64,000 bases of DNA from Oligosphaera ethanolica. GTDB taxonomy: Bacteria > Verrucomicrobiota > Lentisphaeria > Oligosphaerales > Oligosphaeraceae. This document shows, one piece after another, positions 9,121 through 17,684 of this stretch; positions within the stretch are counted from its first letter, which is position 1, and each line of letters begins with the position of its first letter. The notes below the pieces were generated by a model, which was not told the origin of the DNA, made no database searches, and saw nothing but the letters and a program-made list of their open reading frames with translations. The stretch spans positions 5,430,227 to 5,494,226 of the forward strand of contig NZ_JAUSVL010000001.1 in assembly GCF_030814695.1 (NCBI RefSeq), in the 5' to 3' direction. Made by a program: the position numbers and the translations under genes.

Positions 9121-9465
9121 CATGGATACGCCGTTATCACCAACGTCGCCCACCAACGCCCGAGTGGGAGATGAATAAAGTGAATTAACGCTCTCAACTG
9201 CGAAAAAGTGGACATCCCAGCGACGCGATTGGCACGTCGGAACTCACAACAACGAACACCCAAATCACACGAACAAGACAGCTGAAATCATCCTGATCCA
9301 CAATTTGCTGTCATTCAGTAATTTTTTACTTGTCAATGGGTGATTTTTTGGCTATTTTTCCTGCGGTTCTTGAAATCAGCCCCCCCACCGTAGGGGGCCC
9401 CCATCCTCTATGGCCGCGCGCGCGAAACAGACTTCGCTCGGGCAGGTGATCACACAATATCAATG
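9121..9465. repeat. Dispersed 345-bp repeat family C, copy C1
   Basis: Matches 48902-49244 over its whole length with scattered differences; the best conserved part runs from ACCCAAATCACACGAACAAG to CCCCATCCT. It contains a C7 run (9380-9386), a six-base loop, a G5 run and a C5 run, so a strong C:G hairpin is possible. Both copies end in TATCAATG. No common ORF is seen. The 154 bases after it, up to the next CDS, show nothing recognisable. Confidence 0.85.
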
Positions 9466-9619
9466 GCTGGCCGATTCCCCCTACTGACAATTTCTCTGGT
9501 GGGCGCGCCTTGCAAGAGCCCGCGCGCCCAGTATCTTTCGTGGTCGCTGGCGGATTTCATCAAGGCAGCACCGGCGCAACTCAACTCACTGACCGCAAAC
9601 ATTGACGAGGAATGCTGTT

Positions 9620-10624
9620 ATGACTGGCAAGAAGGTGTTGGTTCTCGGCGGCACGGGCGCCATGGGCGTGTATCTGGTTCCGCAGCTGGCCGCCATGGGC
9701 TACGACGTCACTGTGGTGTCACTGGACGACGTGGTTTCCGACAATCCCCGCATTCACTACGTCAAGGCGAATGCCAAGGACGTCAATTACCAGCGGGAAC
9801 TCCTGAAAGAGCACTACGACGGCATCATCGATTTCCTGATCTACTCCACGGTGGAATTCCACGAGCGTCATGAGGTCCTGCTCCGGAACACCGACCACTA
9901 TTTCCTGCTGTCGTCTTACCGCATTTACGACGGCCACAGCGTGCCGATCACGGAAGAATGCCCGCGGCTGGTGGATGCCTCACAGGACACGGAATACCTG
10001 GCTACCGACGACTACTCGCTGAGCAAGGCCCGCGCGGAAGACATCGTCGTGAAATCCGGTCATAAGAACTGGACGATTGTACGGCCGGCCATCACCTACA
10101 GCAAGCGCCGTTTCCAGCTCGTAACCCTCGAAGCGCCCATCGTCGTCGGCCGGACCATGCGTGGCCTGCCGGTGATTGTCCCGGAAGCAGCCTTGAAAGT
10201 CCAGGCGACCATGAGTTGGGCGGGCGACGTCGCCAATCTCTTCGCTCACCTGCTCTTCAACCCGGGGGCGCTCTGCGAGCGCTTCACGCTGGCGACCGCC
10301 GAACATCGCCCGTGGGGAGAAGTCGCCGAATACTACAAGGAAATCATCGGCCTGAAATACATCCCCGTCAGCACCGAAGATTATCTGCAAATTCTCGGCG
10401 GTAGCAAGGGCGCCTTCTACCAGCTCGCATATGACCGGCTCTTCGAACGCATCGTCGATAACTCGAAGGTCCTCCGCGTCACCGGCCTGAAACAGGCCGA
10501 TTTCACAACCCTGCGCGACGGCCTCGAAAAGGAACTCCGCACCCTCCCCAAAGATTTCTCCTGGGGCGACGGCGGTGCCACCAGCGCCAACATGGACAAG
10601 TACATCCAGCAAAAAGGCCTGTAA
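9620..10624 (+). CDS. NAD-dependent epimerase/dehydratase-like protein (extended SDR)
   Basis: 334 residues from the ATG at 9620, which has GAGGA eight bases upstream; a TTG six codons earlier is rejected because it sits before this site. Residues 1-20 form the Rossmann motif KVLVLGGTGAMGVYLVP. DDYSLSKARAEDIVVKSG supplies the Lys of the SDR catalytic helix, and the usual Tyr may be replaced by Ser or shifted (SSYRIYDG lies upstream). NWTIVRPAITY is the conserved C-terminal strand. Members of this group act on nucleotide sugars or are atypical reductases; the substrate here cannot be told. It stands alone between repeat C1 and the convergent metalloprotease gene. Confidence 0.78.
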   Translation: MTGKKVLVLGGTGAMGVYLVPQLAAMGYDVTVVSLDDVVSDNPRIHYVKANAKDVNYQRELLKEHYDGIIDFLIYSTVEFHERHEVLLRNTDHYFLLSSYRIYDGHSVPITEECPRLVDASQDTEYLATDDYSLSKARAEDIVVKSGHKNWTIVRPAITYSKRRFQLVTLEAPIVVGRTMRGLPVIVPEAALKVQATMSWAGDVANLFAHLLFNPGALCERFTLATAEHRPWGEVAEYYKEIIGLKYIPVSTEDYLQILGGSKGAFYQLAYDRLFERIVDNSKVLRVTGLKQADFTTLRDGLEKELRTLPKDFSWGDGGATSANMDKYIQQKGL

Positions 10625-10715
10625 GGCCCCGTTCAGCAACAGGTTCACAAATAAGCCATTGGCCTGCGGCAAGCGCTGCGGGCCGATGGCGTTTCAGTTG
10701 TCGTTGCTGTCGCTT

Positions 10716-11669
10716 TTAGCGGATTTCGGTAGCGATGACCAGCTTGACGTTGTCGATGCGTTTCTGGTTCATCGGGTGGGTCGAGAGAAATTCGCTGAAG
10801 ATGCCGCTATCCGGCGACATCTTCTGGAACAGCTCGAACACTTTGACCATCGCGTTGGGATCGTAGCCGGCCCGGGCCATATACAGCGCCCCCAGGCGAT
10901 CAGCCTCGTGCTCCATGGTGCGGCTGTAGGGCAGCAACACGCCATACTTGCTACCCAGGCCATAGCCGGCCTTGAGAAGCGTCCCGGCCTGGCCGACGCC
11001 GCCGCTACTCGCCGCCAGCGCCTCGGCGAGGTACATGCTGCCGGCAGACTGCATGAGCATCTTGGTGACGTTTTCCGAGCCATGCCGCGCCGCCGCATGG
11101 CCGTATTCGTGGGCAAGAACGGCTGCGAGCTGCTGGTCGTCGCTGATCGTCTTGAGCAAGCCAGAGGTGACGAAGACGCTGCCGTCAAGTAAGCATGACG
11201 CATTGACCTGCTCGTCCTTCTCAAGGTAGATATTCAGCGGAAAAGGCTCCGGCAGCACCGCGTTGACGCGCTGGGCAATCGCCCGTACCCGTTTTTCCTG
11301 CGTGGCGTCGCTGTAGAAAGCGCCCTGGGCCTTCATGTCGGCAATCACAGCCTCGCCAATACGCTTTTCGTCTTCGCGACTCAGGAGAATGACCCGTTTG
11401 CGACTATGCTCCGGCACAACCACATGAAATGCCGCTGGCGTGGATTTTGCTTTGAGCAAAACGGACGTGCCATCAATGCCCAGACCATTGAGTTCGGAAT
11501 TCATCCGCAGCGCGACTTTGGCCGCAGTGCCCGCCTGCCCAACAAGATGACTTAACAGCGCATTGCCTCCTTCTGTTGTTGGCGATGTGCACGACTGCCC
11601 CAACGCACACACAGCACCAATCACCGCAACACGACCAAAATATTGCCAAATCATAAGCAGCCTAGTCAT
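10716..11669 (-). CDS. M48-family zinc metalloprotease (possible lipoprotein)
   Basis: 317 residues from the ATG at 11669, which has AAGGAG ten bases upstream (11680-11685). The N-terminus is a leader ending ALGQSCTSP; the Cys suggests a lipoprotein although the lipobox is imperfect. The zinc site HEYGH is in AVLAHEYGHAAARHG and the third ligand Glu is in EHEADRLGALYMARAG. The C-terminus has FLSTHPMNQKRIDNV, common in BepA/LoiP-like periplasmic M48 proteases that degrade or help fold outer-membrane proteins. Its promoter is upstream near a 9-bp repeat array. Function beyond envelope proteolysis is inferred. Confidence 0.88.
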   Translation of the reverse strand: MTRLLMIWQYFGRVAVIGAVCALGQSCTSPTTEGGNALLSHLVGQAGTAAKVALRMNSELNGLGIDGTSVLLKAKSTPAAFHVVVPEHSRKRVILLSREDEKRIGEAVIADMKAQGAFYSDATQEKRVRAIAQRVNAVLPEPFPLNIYLEKDEQVNASCLLDGSVFVTSGLLKTISDDQQLAAVLAHEYGHAAARHGSENVTKMLMQSAGSMYLAEALAASSGGVGQAGTLLKAGYGLGSKYGVLLPYSRTMEHEADRLGALYMARAGYDPNAMVKVFELFQKMSPDSGIFSEFLSTHPMNQKRIDNVKLVIATEIR

Positions 11670-11776
11670 ATCTCGACGCTCCTTTGCACGTAAGTTCCTG
11701 ATGAGTAATTCCAACCTGATAAAGATAGGCGACAACACGCGACAATCAATCGAACGAGGCCATTTTCAGCGCCTTG

Positions 11777-11894
11777 ACCAATCAGACCGATCAGACCGAT
11801 CAGACCGCGTAGGGGCGGACCTATGTGTCCGCCCTAGCCCGATCCGTCCGATCCGTCCGATCCGTCCGATCCGTCCGCGATAAACGACAGAAGA
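11777..11894. repeat. 9-bp repeat array family D, copy D1, with a family F hairpin
   Basis: Three ATCAGACCG units, then GTAGGGGCGGAC paired with GTCCGCCC (11813-11834), then four GATCCGTCC units ending GCGATAAACGACAG. The same order and the same ending occur in the larger arrays at 27059-27352. The remainder of the gap to 12028 has no gene; it probably contains the end of the hydA transcript. Confidence 0.85.
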
Positions 11895-12028
11895 TCAGAC
11901 CGCTCCATCCGCTCCGTCCGCGCCAAAAACGAGGGGCGGGAACAGGCTTTTCACCCATTCCCGCCCCTGACGGATAGCCGCGTCCCTCATCTATGGCGGC
12001 GCGGCGTTTCTACTCAGCCACGCTGCAT

Positions 12029-13762
12029 TTAGCGGGCGAAGTAGTGCGTATGCAGCAGCTTGTGGGCAAGCTGGCTGCCGGGTTCGCCCAGATAATCATT
12101 GTAGAGCTTGATGATACTCGGATTCTGATGCGACTTGCGGATGGGCAGATTCTTGTCCACCTGGTAGATCGCGTTTTTGCGTTCTTCCAAGGTCTTGAGG
12201 TTGCTGCCGGTGTAGGGCTGGCCACCGCCGTTGATACAGCCGCCGGGGCAGGCCATGATTTCGATGGCGTGGTATTTCGCTTCGCCGTTGCGGATCTTGG
12301 TCAGTAGCTTGCGGGCGTTGCCCAAGCCTGAACAGACGGCGACCTGCAGGTCCATGCCGCCAACCTGCACCGTGGCTTCCTTGATACCTTCCAAGCCACG
12401 AATAGCCACGAAGTCGATGTCCTTGATGTCCTTGCCGCTGAGAATGTCATTGGCAGTACGCAGGGCGGCCTCGAGAACGCCGCCGGAAGCACCAAAGATG
12501 ACGCCGGCGCCGGTGGATTCGCCAAGCGGATTGTCGTATTCTTCGTCCTTGAGGGCACTGAACATCACGCCGGCTTCCTTGATCATGGCGGCCAATTCGC
12601 GGGTCGAAAGGACGTAGTCCACGTCGCGCACGCCATCAGGCGCAAACTCAGGCCGGGCCGCTTCGTACTTCTTGGCCAGGCAAGGCATGATCGATACGAC
12701 GATCAAGTCTTTCGGCTTGACACCGACCTTCTCGGCATAGTACGACTTGGCGATGGAACCGAACATCTGCTGCGGCGACTTGGCGGTCGAGGGCATGTGC
12801 ATCAACTCGGGGAACTGATGCTCGAAGAAATTCACCCAGCCGGGGCAGCAGCTGGTCAGAATCGGCAGATTCTTGCCAGTCTTGATGCGGTTGATCAGCT
12901 CAGTACCTTCTTCCATGATGGTCAGATCCGCCGAAAAGTCGGTGTCGAACACTTTTGCGAAGCCCAGGCGACGCAGGGCCGCGACCATCTTGCCCGTGGT
13001 GATGCTACCGGCAGGCATGTCGAACTCTTCGCCGAGAGCCACGCGCACGGACGGCGCCGTCTGCACCACGACGTGCTTGGTCGGGTCGTTGATTTCGCGC
13101 CAGACATCGTCCTTATAGCCGATTTCCGTCAACGCGCCAACCGGGCAAGCCAAGACGCACTGGCCGCAGAATGTGCAGCTAGTCTCAAGCAAGGGCTTGA
13201 GCTCTTCCGGCCCGACCGTGGCTTCAAAACCGCGGTTGATGCCGGAGAGGACGCCGACTGTCTGCACGACGTTACAAGCCGTTTCACAACGGCGGCACAT
13301 CACGCATTTGTTCAGATCGCGGCGAATGGCGCCGCTGCTGATGTCGATCGGAAACTCGGTCTGCGCGCCTTGGTATTTGATTTCGTGCATGTCGAATTCA
13401 TGAGCCAAGCTCTGCAGTTCGCACTGTTGGTTCATGGCGCAGATGAGGCAGTCCTTCGGGTGGTTGGACAGCAGCAGGCCCAGCACGGTCCGACGGGCGC
13501 TGATCGCCCGCAACGAGTTGGTCTTGACGACCATACCCTCGGCAACCGGCGTACAGCAGGACGGAGCCAAATTCGGCCGATTGGCAATCTCTACCACGCA
13601 AATACGACAGGAGCCGGCTTTGTGTTCAACGCCAAGACAGTCCATCTTGATATGGCACAGGGTGGGAATCTTGATCCCGAGGGTCCGAGCCGCGTCCAAA
13701 ATGGTCGTGCCTTCCGGCACTGAAACGGGCATATCGTTAATCTTCAGGTTAACCATTGTCAT
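12029..13762 (-). CDS. hydA: [FeFe] hydrogenase catalytic subunit HydA
   Basis: 577 residues from the ATG at 13762 (GGAG five bases upstream; a second ATG at 13756 is possible). Domains in order: plant-type [2Fe-2S] ferredoxin (TLCH, GSCRICVVEI), the His-Cys3 [4Fe-4S] segment HPKDCLICAMNQQC, two [4Fe-4S] clusters (CVMCRRCETAC, CTFCGQCVLACP), then the H-cluster domain with TSCCPGW (C304/C305), MPCLAKKYE (C361) and MACPGGCINGGG (C505, C509), and the small C-terminal domain. It reduces protons or oxidises hydrogen. Last gene of hydC-hydB-hydA, 13 bases after hydB; this layout matches trimeric bifurcating enzymes of Thermotoga and clostridia. Maturases HydEFG are not in the window. Confidence 0.96.
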   Translation of the reverse strand: MTMVNLKINDMPVSVPEGTTILDAARTLGIKIPTLCHIKMDCLGVEHKAGSCRICVVEIANRPNLAPSCCTPVAEGMVVKTNSLRAISARRTVLGLLLSNHPKDCLICAMNQQCELQSLAHEFDMHEIKYQGAQTEFPIDISSGAIRRDLNKCVMCRRCETACNVVQTVGVLSGINRGFEATVGPEELKPLLETSCTFCGQCVLACPVGALTEIGYKDDVWREINDPTKHVVVQTAPSVRVALGEEFDMPAGSITTGKMVAALRRLGFAKVFDTDFSADLTIMEEGTELINRIKTGKNLPILTSCCPGWVNFFEHQFPELMHMPSTAKSPQQMFGSIAKSYYAEKVGVKPKDLIVVSIMPCLAKKYEAARPEFAPDGVRDVDYVLSTRELAAMIKEAGVMFSALKDEEYDNPLGESTGAGVIFGASGGVLEAALRTANDILSGKDIKDIDFVAIRGLEGIKEATVQVGGMDLQVAVCSGLGNARKLLTKIRNGEAKYHAIEIMACPGGCINGGGQPYTGSNLKTLEERKNAIYQVDKNLPIRKSHQNPSIIKLYNDYLGEPGSQLAHKLLHTHYFAR

Positions 13763-13775
13763 TACGGCTCCTATA

Positions 13776-15617
13776 TTATTGCTTATCAATGGCTTTGAAC
13801 ATGCACTTCTCGAAGCAAATGCCGCATTTGATGCATTTGTCTTGATTGATGACGTGGCGTTTCTTGGTCGCGCCGGTAATCGCCGTCACGGGGCAATTCC
13901 GGGCGCAAACACCGCAGCCCACGCATTTCTCATTGATGGTGAAGCGCACCAGCCGCTCGCAGACGCCCGCCGGGCAGCGCTTTTCGTTCACATGCGCCTC
14001 GTACTCGTCAGCGAAATTGGTCAGCGTGGACAGCACGGGGTTGGGTGATGTCTGGCCGAGACCGCAGAGCGCGGTGTCTTTGATGACCAGCGCGAGATTG
14101 CGCAATTCGACCAAGGTCTGGGGCGTGCCCTTGCCGTGGCAGATGTCCGTGAGCATTTCATAAAGCCGGCGATTGCCAATGCGGCACGGAGTGCATTTGC
14201 CGCAGGACTCGTCACAGGTGAATTCGAGGAAGAAGCGGGCGATGTTGACCATGCAGTCGTCCTCGTCCATAACGATCATGCCGCCAGAGCCCATCATGGA
14301 GCCGATGGCCTTGAGGGTCTCGTAATCAATCGGCGTGTCAAGATTCTTGGTGGTGATGCAGCCGCCGGACGGGCCGCCCGTCTGCACAGCCTTGAAGGCG
14401 CGGCCCTTGCTGATGCCGCCGCCCAAGCTAAAGATGATGTCGCGCAGGGTTGTGCCCATGGGCACTTCCACCAGACCAACGTGATTGACTTTGCCCGCCA
14501 GGGCGAAGACTTTCGTGCCGGGGGAACCCGCCGTGCCAACCGTCCGGAACCACGCGGCGCCCTTGCGGATGATTGCCGCCACGTTCGCGTAGGTCTCGAC
14601 GTTGTTCACCACCGTCGGGTGCTTCCACAAACCCTGAACCGCAGGAAACGGCGGCTTGAACGTCGGCTCGCCACGCCGGCCTTCCACCGAGTGAATCAAC
14701 GCGGTCTCTTCGCCACAGACGAAAGCACCGGCGCCATACTTGAGCTCGATATCAAAATCAAAGCCGCTGTTGAGGATGTTCTTGCCGAGGAAGCCCATTT
14801 CGTGCGCTTGGTCGATGGCAATGCGCAAGCGAGTGATCGCCAGCGGATATTCGGCTCGGATGTAGATGATGCCAATGTCAGAACCAATCGCATAACCGCC
14901 GATGGTCATGGCTTCCAACACGGAATGGGGGTCGCCCTCCAGCACGGCGCGATCCATGAACGCGCCGGGGTCGCCCTCGTCCGCATTGCAAATCATGTAC
15001 TTCTTGCCCTTGGGTTGCGCCGCCGCAAACTGCCACTTCTTGCCAGTCGGGAAGCCCGCGCCGCCACGGCCACGCAAATTGGCTTCCAGCACCAGCTGCG
15101 ACACCTCGGCGGGCTTCATGCCGCTGAGCACCTTGCCCAAGGCCTGATAGCCATCCTGGCGGATGTAGTCTTCGATCAGCTCGGGATTGATACAGCCGGT
15201 GTTGCGTAGCGCAATTCGGGCCTGCAACGCCTTATGGGTATTGGCTTCGTCTTCAGGATAGTACCAGGTCCGTTCCACCACGGTGGTCCCGGCCGGCGCG
15301 CCGCTCATACCGGCTTTGAGAATAGCCGGAATCTGCTCAGCCGTGACGTCGCCGTAGATGATCGACTTGCCGCTGTTGTCGCGCAGTTCGATGGTCGGTT
15401 CGCAGTAGCACAGGCCCATGCAGCCGACGGGCACCGCCTCGTACTTGTCGCCGAGGTTCTGGCTGGCCATCGTCTCCTCGATGGCATCAACCACCTTGGA
15501 ACCGCCCGCGGCCAAACCGCAGGTGCCCAGCGACATCAGAATTTTCACTTTATCAGACGCGCTCTGGTCAAGACGCGCCTTTAATGCCTTAAGATCGGAT
15601 AGTGAAGTGATTGTCAT
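13776..15617 (-). CDS. hydB: NADH/FMN-binding subunit of the [FeFe] hydrogenase (NuoF-like) HydB
   Basis: 613 residues from the ATG at 15617, which has AAGGA nine bases upstream; the TTG at 15635 lacks one. Domains: thioredoxin-like [2Fe-2S] (GTCGLAAGG, CMGLCYCEP), the NuoF core with GRGGAGFPTGKKW (FMN) and NADEGDPGAFMDR (NADH), the SLBB segment, CDESCGKCTPCRIG for a [4Fe-4S] cluster, and two C-terminal [4Fe-4S] ferredoxin motifs (CVGCGVCARNCP, CIKCGICFEKCM). It passes electrons between NAD(H), ferredoxin and HydA. The extra C-terminal ferredoxin domain is typical of HydB and absent from complex I NuoF. It lies 20 bases after hydC. Confidence 0.95.
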   Translation of the reverse strand: MTITSLSDLKALKARLDQSASDKVKILMSLGTCGLAAGGSKVVDAIEETMASQNLGDKYEAVPVGCMGLCYCEPTIELRDNSGKSIIYGDVTAEQIPAILKAGMSGAPAGTTVVERTWYYPEDEANTHKALQARIALRNTGCINPELIEDYIRQDGYQALGKVLSGMKPAEVSQLVLEANLRGRGGAGFPTGKKWQFAAAQPKGKKYMICNADEGDPGAFMDRAVLEGDPHSVLEAMTIGGYAIGSDIGIIYIRAEYPLAITRLRIAIDQAHEMGFLGKNILNSGFDFDIELKYGAGAFVCGEETALIHSVEGRRGEPTFKPPFPAVQGLWKHPTVVNNVETYANVAAIIRKGAAWFRTVGTAGSPGTKVFALAGKVNHVGLVEVPMGTTLRDIIFSLGGGISKGRAFKAVQTGGPSGGCITTKNLDTPIDYETLKAIGSMMGSGGMIVMDEDDCMVNIARFFLEFTCDESCGKCTPCRIGNRRLYEMLTDICHGKGTPQTLVELRNLALVIKDTALCGLGQTSPNPVLSTLTNFADEYEAHVNEKRCPAGVCERLVRFTINEKCVGCGVCARNCPVTAITGATKKRHVINQDKCIKCGICFEKCMFKAIDKQ

Positions 15618-15637
15618 GTTGGCATATTCCTTCAAGG

Positions 15638-16174
15638 TTAATCCTGGTAATCGGCAAGAATGGTGCTGACCATTTCCGGCGTGACTTTACCATAGACGTG
15701 ATCATCAACCATAACGACCGGGGCGAGACTGCAAGCGCCAACACAACGCAGAACGCCAAGGAAGAACTTCTTGTCCGGCGTGGTTTCGCCTTCCTTGATG
15801 CCCAACTTGCTCTTGAACTCGTCAACAATGCGCGTCGCACCCTTGACAAAACAGGCCGTGCCGCAGCAGACGTTGATCTTGTGACGGCCAATCGGCTTGT
15901 CAGTAAAATAGGAGTAGAAGCTGATCACGCCGTATATCTCCGACCGCGTGATCTTCAGACGTTCGGAAACCAGCTGCTGCACTTCGGCAGGCAGATAGCC
16001 AAAGATCGTCTGGGCCCGGTGCAAGGTCTCAATCAGGCAGCCCCGATTGGCATCAATGTCGTTACCTAGCGGCAGGCTGTCAATAAAGGCTACCAGCTCT
16101 GTCGTCTTCTTGGGCTCAAGCTTCATCAGCTTCTCCAGAGCCTTTTCCTTCTTACCGCAACAATCGCAGCTCAT
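15638..16174 (-). CDS. hydC: [2Fe-2S] thioredoxin-like subunit of the [FeFe] hydrogenase (NuoE-like) HydC
   Basis: 178 residues; ATG at 16174 with GGAGG five bases upstream. The protein has the NuoE helical start (LIETLHRAQTIFGYLPAEVQ) and a thioredoxin-like domain with the four cluster cysteines in CCGTACFVKG and LRCVGACSLAPVV. It carries electrons between the flavin subunit and the hydrogenase. A Cys-rich start (MSCDCCGKK) is an extra feature seen in some hydrogenase NuoE-type subunits. First gene of the operon; its promoter must lie in the repeat-rich gap from 16175 to 16755. Confidence 0.94.
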   Translation of the reverse strand: MSCDCCGKKEKALEKLMKLEPKKTTELVAFIDSLPLGNDIDANRGCLIETLHRAQTIFGYLPAEVQQLVSERLKITRSEIYGVISFYSYFTDKPIGRHKINVCCGTACFVKGATRIVDEFKSKLGIKEGETTPDKKFFLGVLRCVGACSLAPVVMVDDHVYGKVTPEMVSTILADYQD

Positions 16175-16452
16175 GTTACCTCCGTCGTTCTTGTAGCATC
16201 AGGTCATCCGGCACACGACGAAAAAATGCCGCCGCGCGCTTTGTGAAACTTTTAACATAATACATCTTTTGCTCCGCGTGGAACAAAAAAGACCTTTGAC
16301 GAGAAAAATTCTTTCTTGGTAGTCATTTTCTGATGGCAATAACCGACACCGCGACCGCCAAAACCGGCCAGCAGTGCCAGAAAGCCCAAAGTATACCACG
16401 GTTGCCGCGCGCGGGCAAGTCGCCAGAACTCCCGGCGCAGACGGCCCGCATT

Positions 16453-16612
16453 CTTTCGTCGTCGTCTTTCGTCGTCGTCTTTCGTCGTCGGACTGATCGG
16501 ACTGATCGGACCGATCAAGTCGACGATCCGTCCGATCGGTCCGATCCGTCCGATCCGTCCGCGATAAAAAGTATCCCCCTTCGCGCCTTCGCGTGAGAAA
16601 AAGCATCCCCTT
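16453..16612. repeat. Repeat cluster upstream of hydC: CTTTCGTCGTCGT triplicate, family D array (D2) and motif E
   Basis: Three 12-13-bp CTTTCGTCGTCGT units (16453-16490) run into GGACTGATC and GATCCGTCC units ending GCGATAAA, as in the other D arrays, and then TTCGCGCCTTCGCGTGAG followed by AAAAAGC (motif E). Motif E recurs at 17581-17669 and 58372-58510. The whole gap 16175-16755 has no gene; ORFs predicted across it are repeat artefacts. Confidence 0.8.
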
Positions 16613-16755
16613 TCGCGGAAGAAAAAGCGCATTTTCCCTGACATGATTCGGTTTGCCGCCAAGGAGCGCGCTTCGTCGGGTATATTATTGCTCTCCCCGC
16701 GGAAACAACCACAAGCCACGTTGACCGTGCAAGGCACGGAGAAGATAGATGAGCA

Positions 16756-17553
16756 ATGGACTACGTGCTGAACCAGGACAGCTACGACACTGCGCCCCAA
16801 ACCCGCTGCGCTCTTGCCCGTTGGACGGGCAATTCCCGCGCGGCGCTTTTCTTCAGCCTGATGCGCAATTTCTACCTTTTGGGTAAATGCGCGCGGCGCG
16901 GCGAATTTGATCGCGTGCAGCAGGCGTATTTCAGTGAGCGCAATCTGCGGATTCTGGAGTCTTTTGGCGCACAATTACATGTTCGCGGCCTGGACAATCT
17001 GCGCAGCGAGGACGGCCCTTATGTGCTCGTGGGTAACCACATGAGTTCGGTTGAAACGGCGGTCCTTAACGCGATGATCTCGCCACGTCTGGATTTCACC
17101 TACGTCATCAAGCGGAGTCTGTTCAAGGTGCCCTGCCTTGGCGCTGCCATGCACGCAGTCAACGCCATTGGTGTCGATCGCGACAATCCTCGCGAAGACT
17201 TCAAGACCATTCTCGAAGAAGGCAAGCAACGCCTGGCCGCCGGACAGTCGGTGCTGATTTTTCCCGAAGCCACCCGGCAACTCCAGTTCAAGGCCGAGAA
17301 CTTCAACAGCATCGGCACTAAGCTAGCGAAAAGCGCCGGCGTGAAAGTACTGCCATTCGCCCTTAAGACTGACTTCATGACGCCCGGGCTGCTCTTCAGC
17401 GAATTCGGGCCGTTGCATCCCGAAAAAGCCGTGCACTTCGCTTTTGGTGCGCCCATGGCTGTCACCGGCAACGGTCGCGATGAACACGCGGCCATCGTCG
17501 CCTTCATCGCCGGCAAAATGGCCGAGTGGTACGCACCACAACAGCCCCAATAG
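16756..17553 (+). CDS. Lysophospholipid acyltransferase family protein (PlsC-like)
   Basis: 265 residues; ATG at 16756 with GGAG about 13 bases upstream. The acyltransferase motif I is NHMSSVE, where the usual NHX4D Asp is replaced by Glu. Motif III is FPEATRQLQF, and IKRSLFKVPCLG and AAMHAVNAIGVDR match the conserved 1-acyl-glycerol-3-phosphate acyltransferase spacing. The family acylates lysophosphatidic acid or related acceptors at the inner membrane. No clear transmembrane helix is present apart from a weak segment near residue 35. It stands alone, converging on the GH32 gene. Confidence 0.85.
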   Translation: MDYVLNQDSYDTAPQTRCALARWTGNSRAALFFSLMRNFYLLGKCARRGEFDRVQQAYFSERNLRILESFGAQLHVRGLDNLRSEDGPYVLVGNHMSSVETAVLNAMISPRLDFTYVIKRSLFKVPCLGAAMHAVNAIGVDRDNPREDFKTILEEGKQRLAAGQSVLIFPEATRQLQFKAENFNSIGTKLAKSAGVKVLPFALKTDFMTPGLLFSEFGPLHPEKAVHFAFGAPMAVTGNGRDEHAAIVAFIAGKMAEWYAPQQPQ

Positions 17554-17575
17554 CCATCAGCTGACGCGATGGCGC

Positions 17576-17674
17576 GAAGGAGAGGGCTTTTTCTCACGCG
17601 AAGACGCGAAGACGTAGGGGCGGACGCGGTAGCCGGTGGGGGGGCTTTTTCTCACGCGAAGACGCGACCTCCGT
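17576..17674. repeat. Repeated motif E (CTTTTTCTCACGCGAAGACGCG) between convergent genes
   Basis: Two copies of GGGCTTTTTCTCACGCGAAG at 17583 and 17642 lie between the PlsC-like and GH32 genes, separated by GTAGGGGCGGACGCGG. Reverse-oriented relatives occur at 16578-16612 and 58372-58510. The position between converging genes would fit a terminator-like role, but only the T run supports it. Confidence 0.6.
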
Positions 17675-17684
17675 AGCCGCACGG

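Noticed and set aside
9380..9402. GGGGGCCCCC palindrome as a protein-binding site
   Set aside because: The upstream C7 run pairs equally well with the G run and the whole segment belongs to a dispersed repeat, so a local operator is not supported.
12797..13723. 308-codon plus-strand frame inside hydA
   Set aside because: Antisense to the hydrogenase core; composition typical of a shadow frame.
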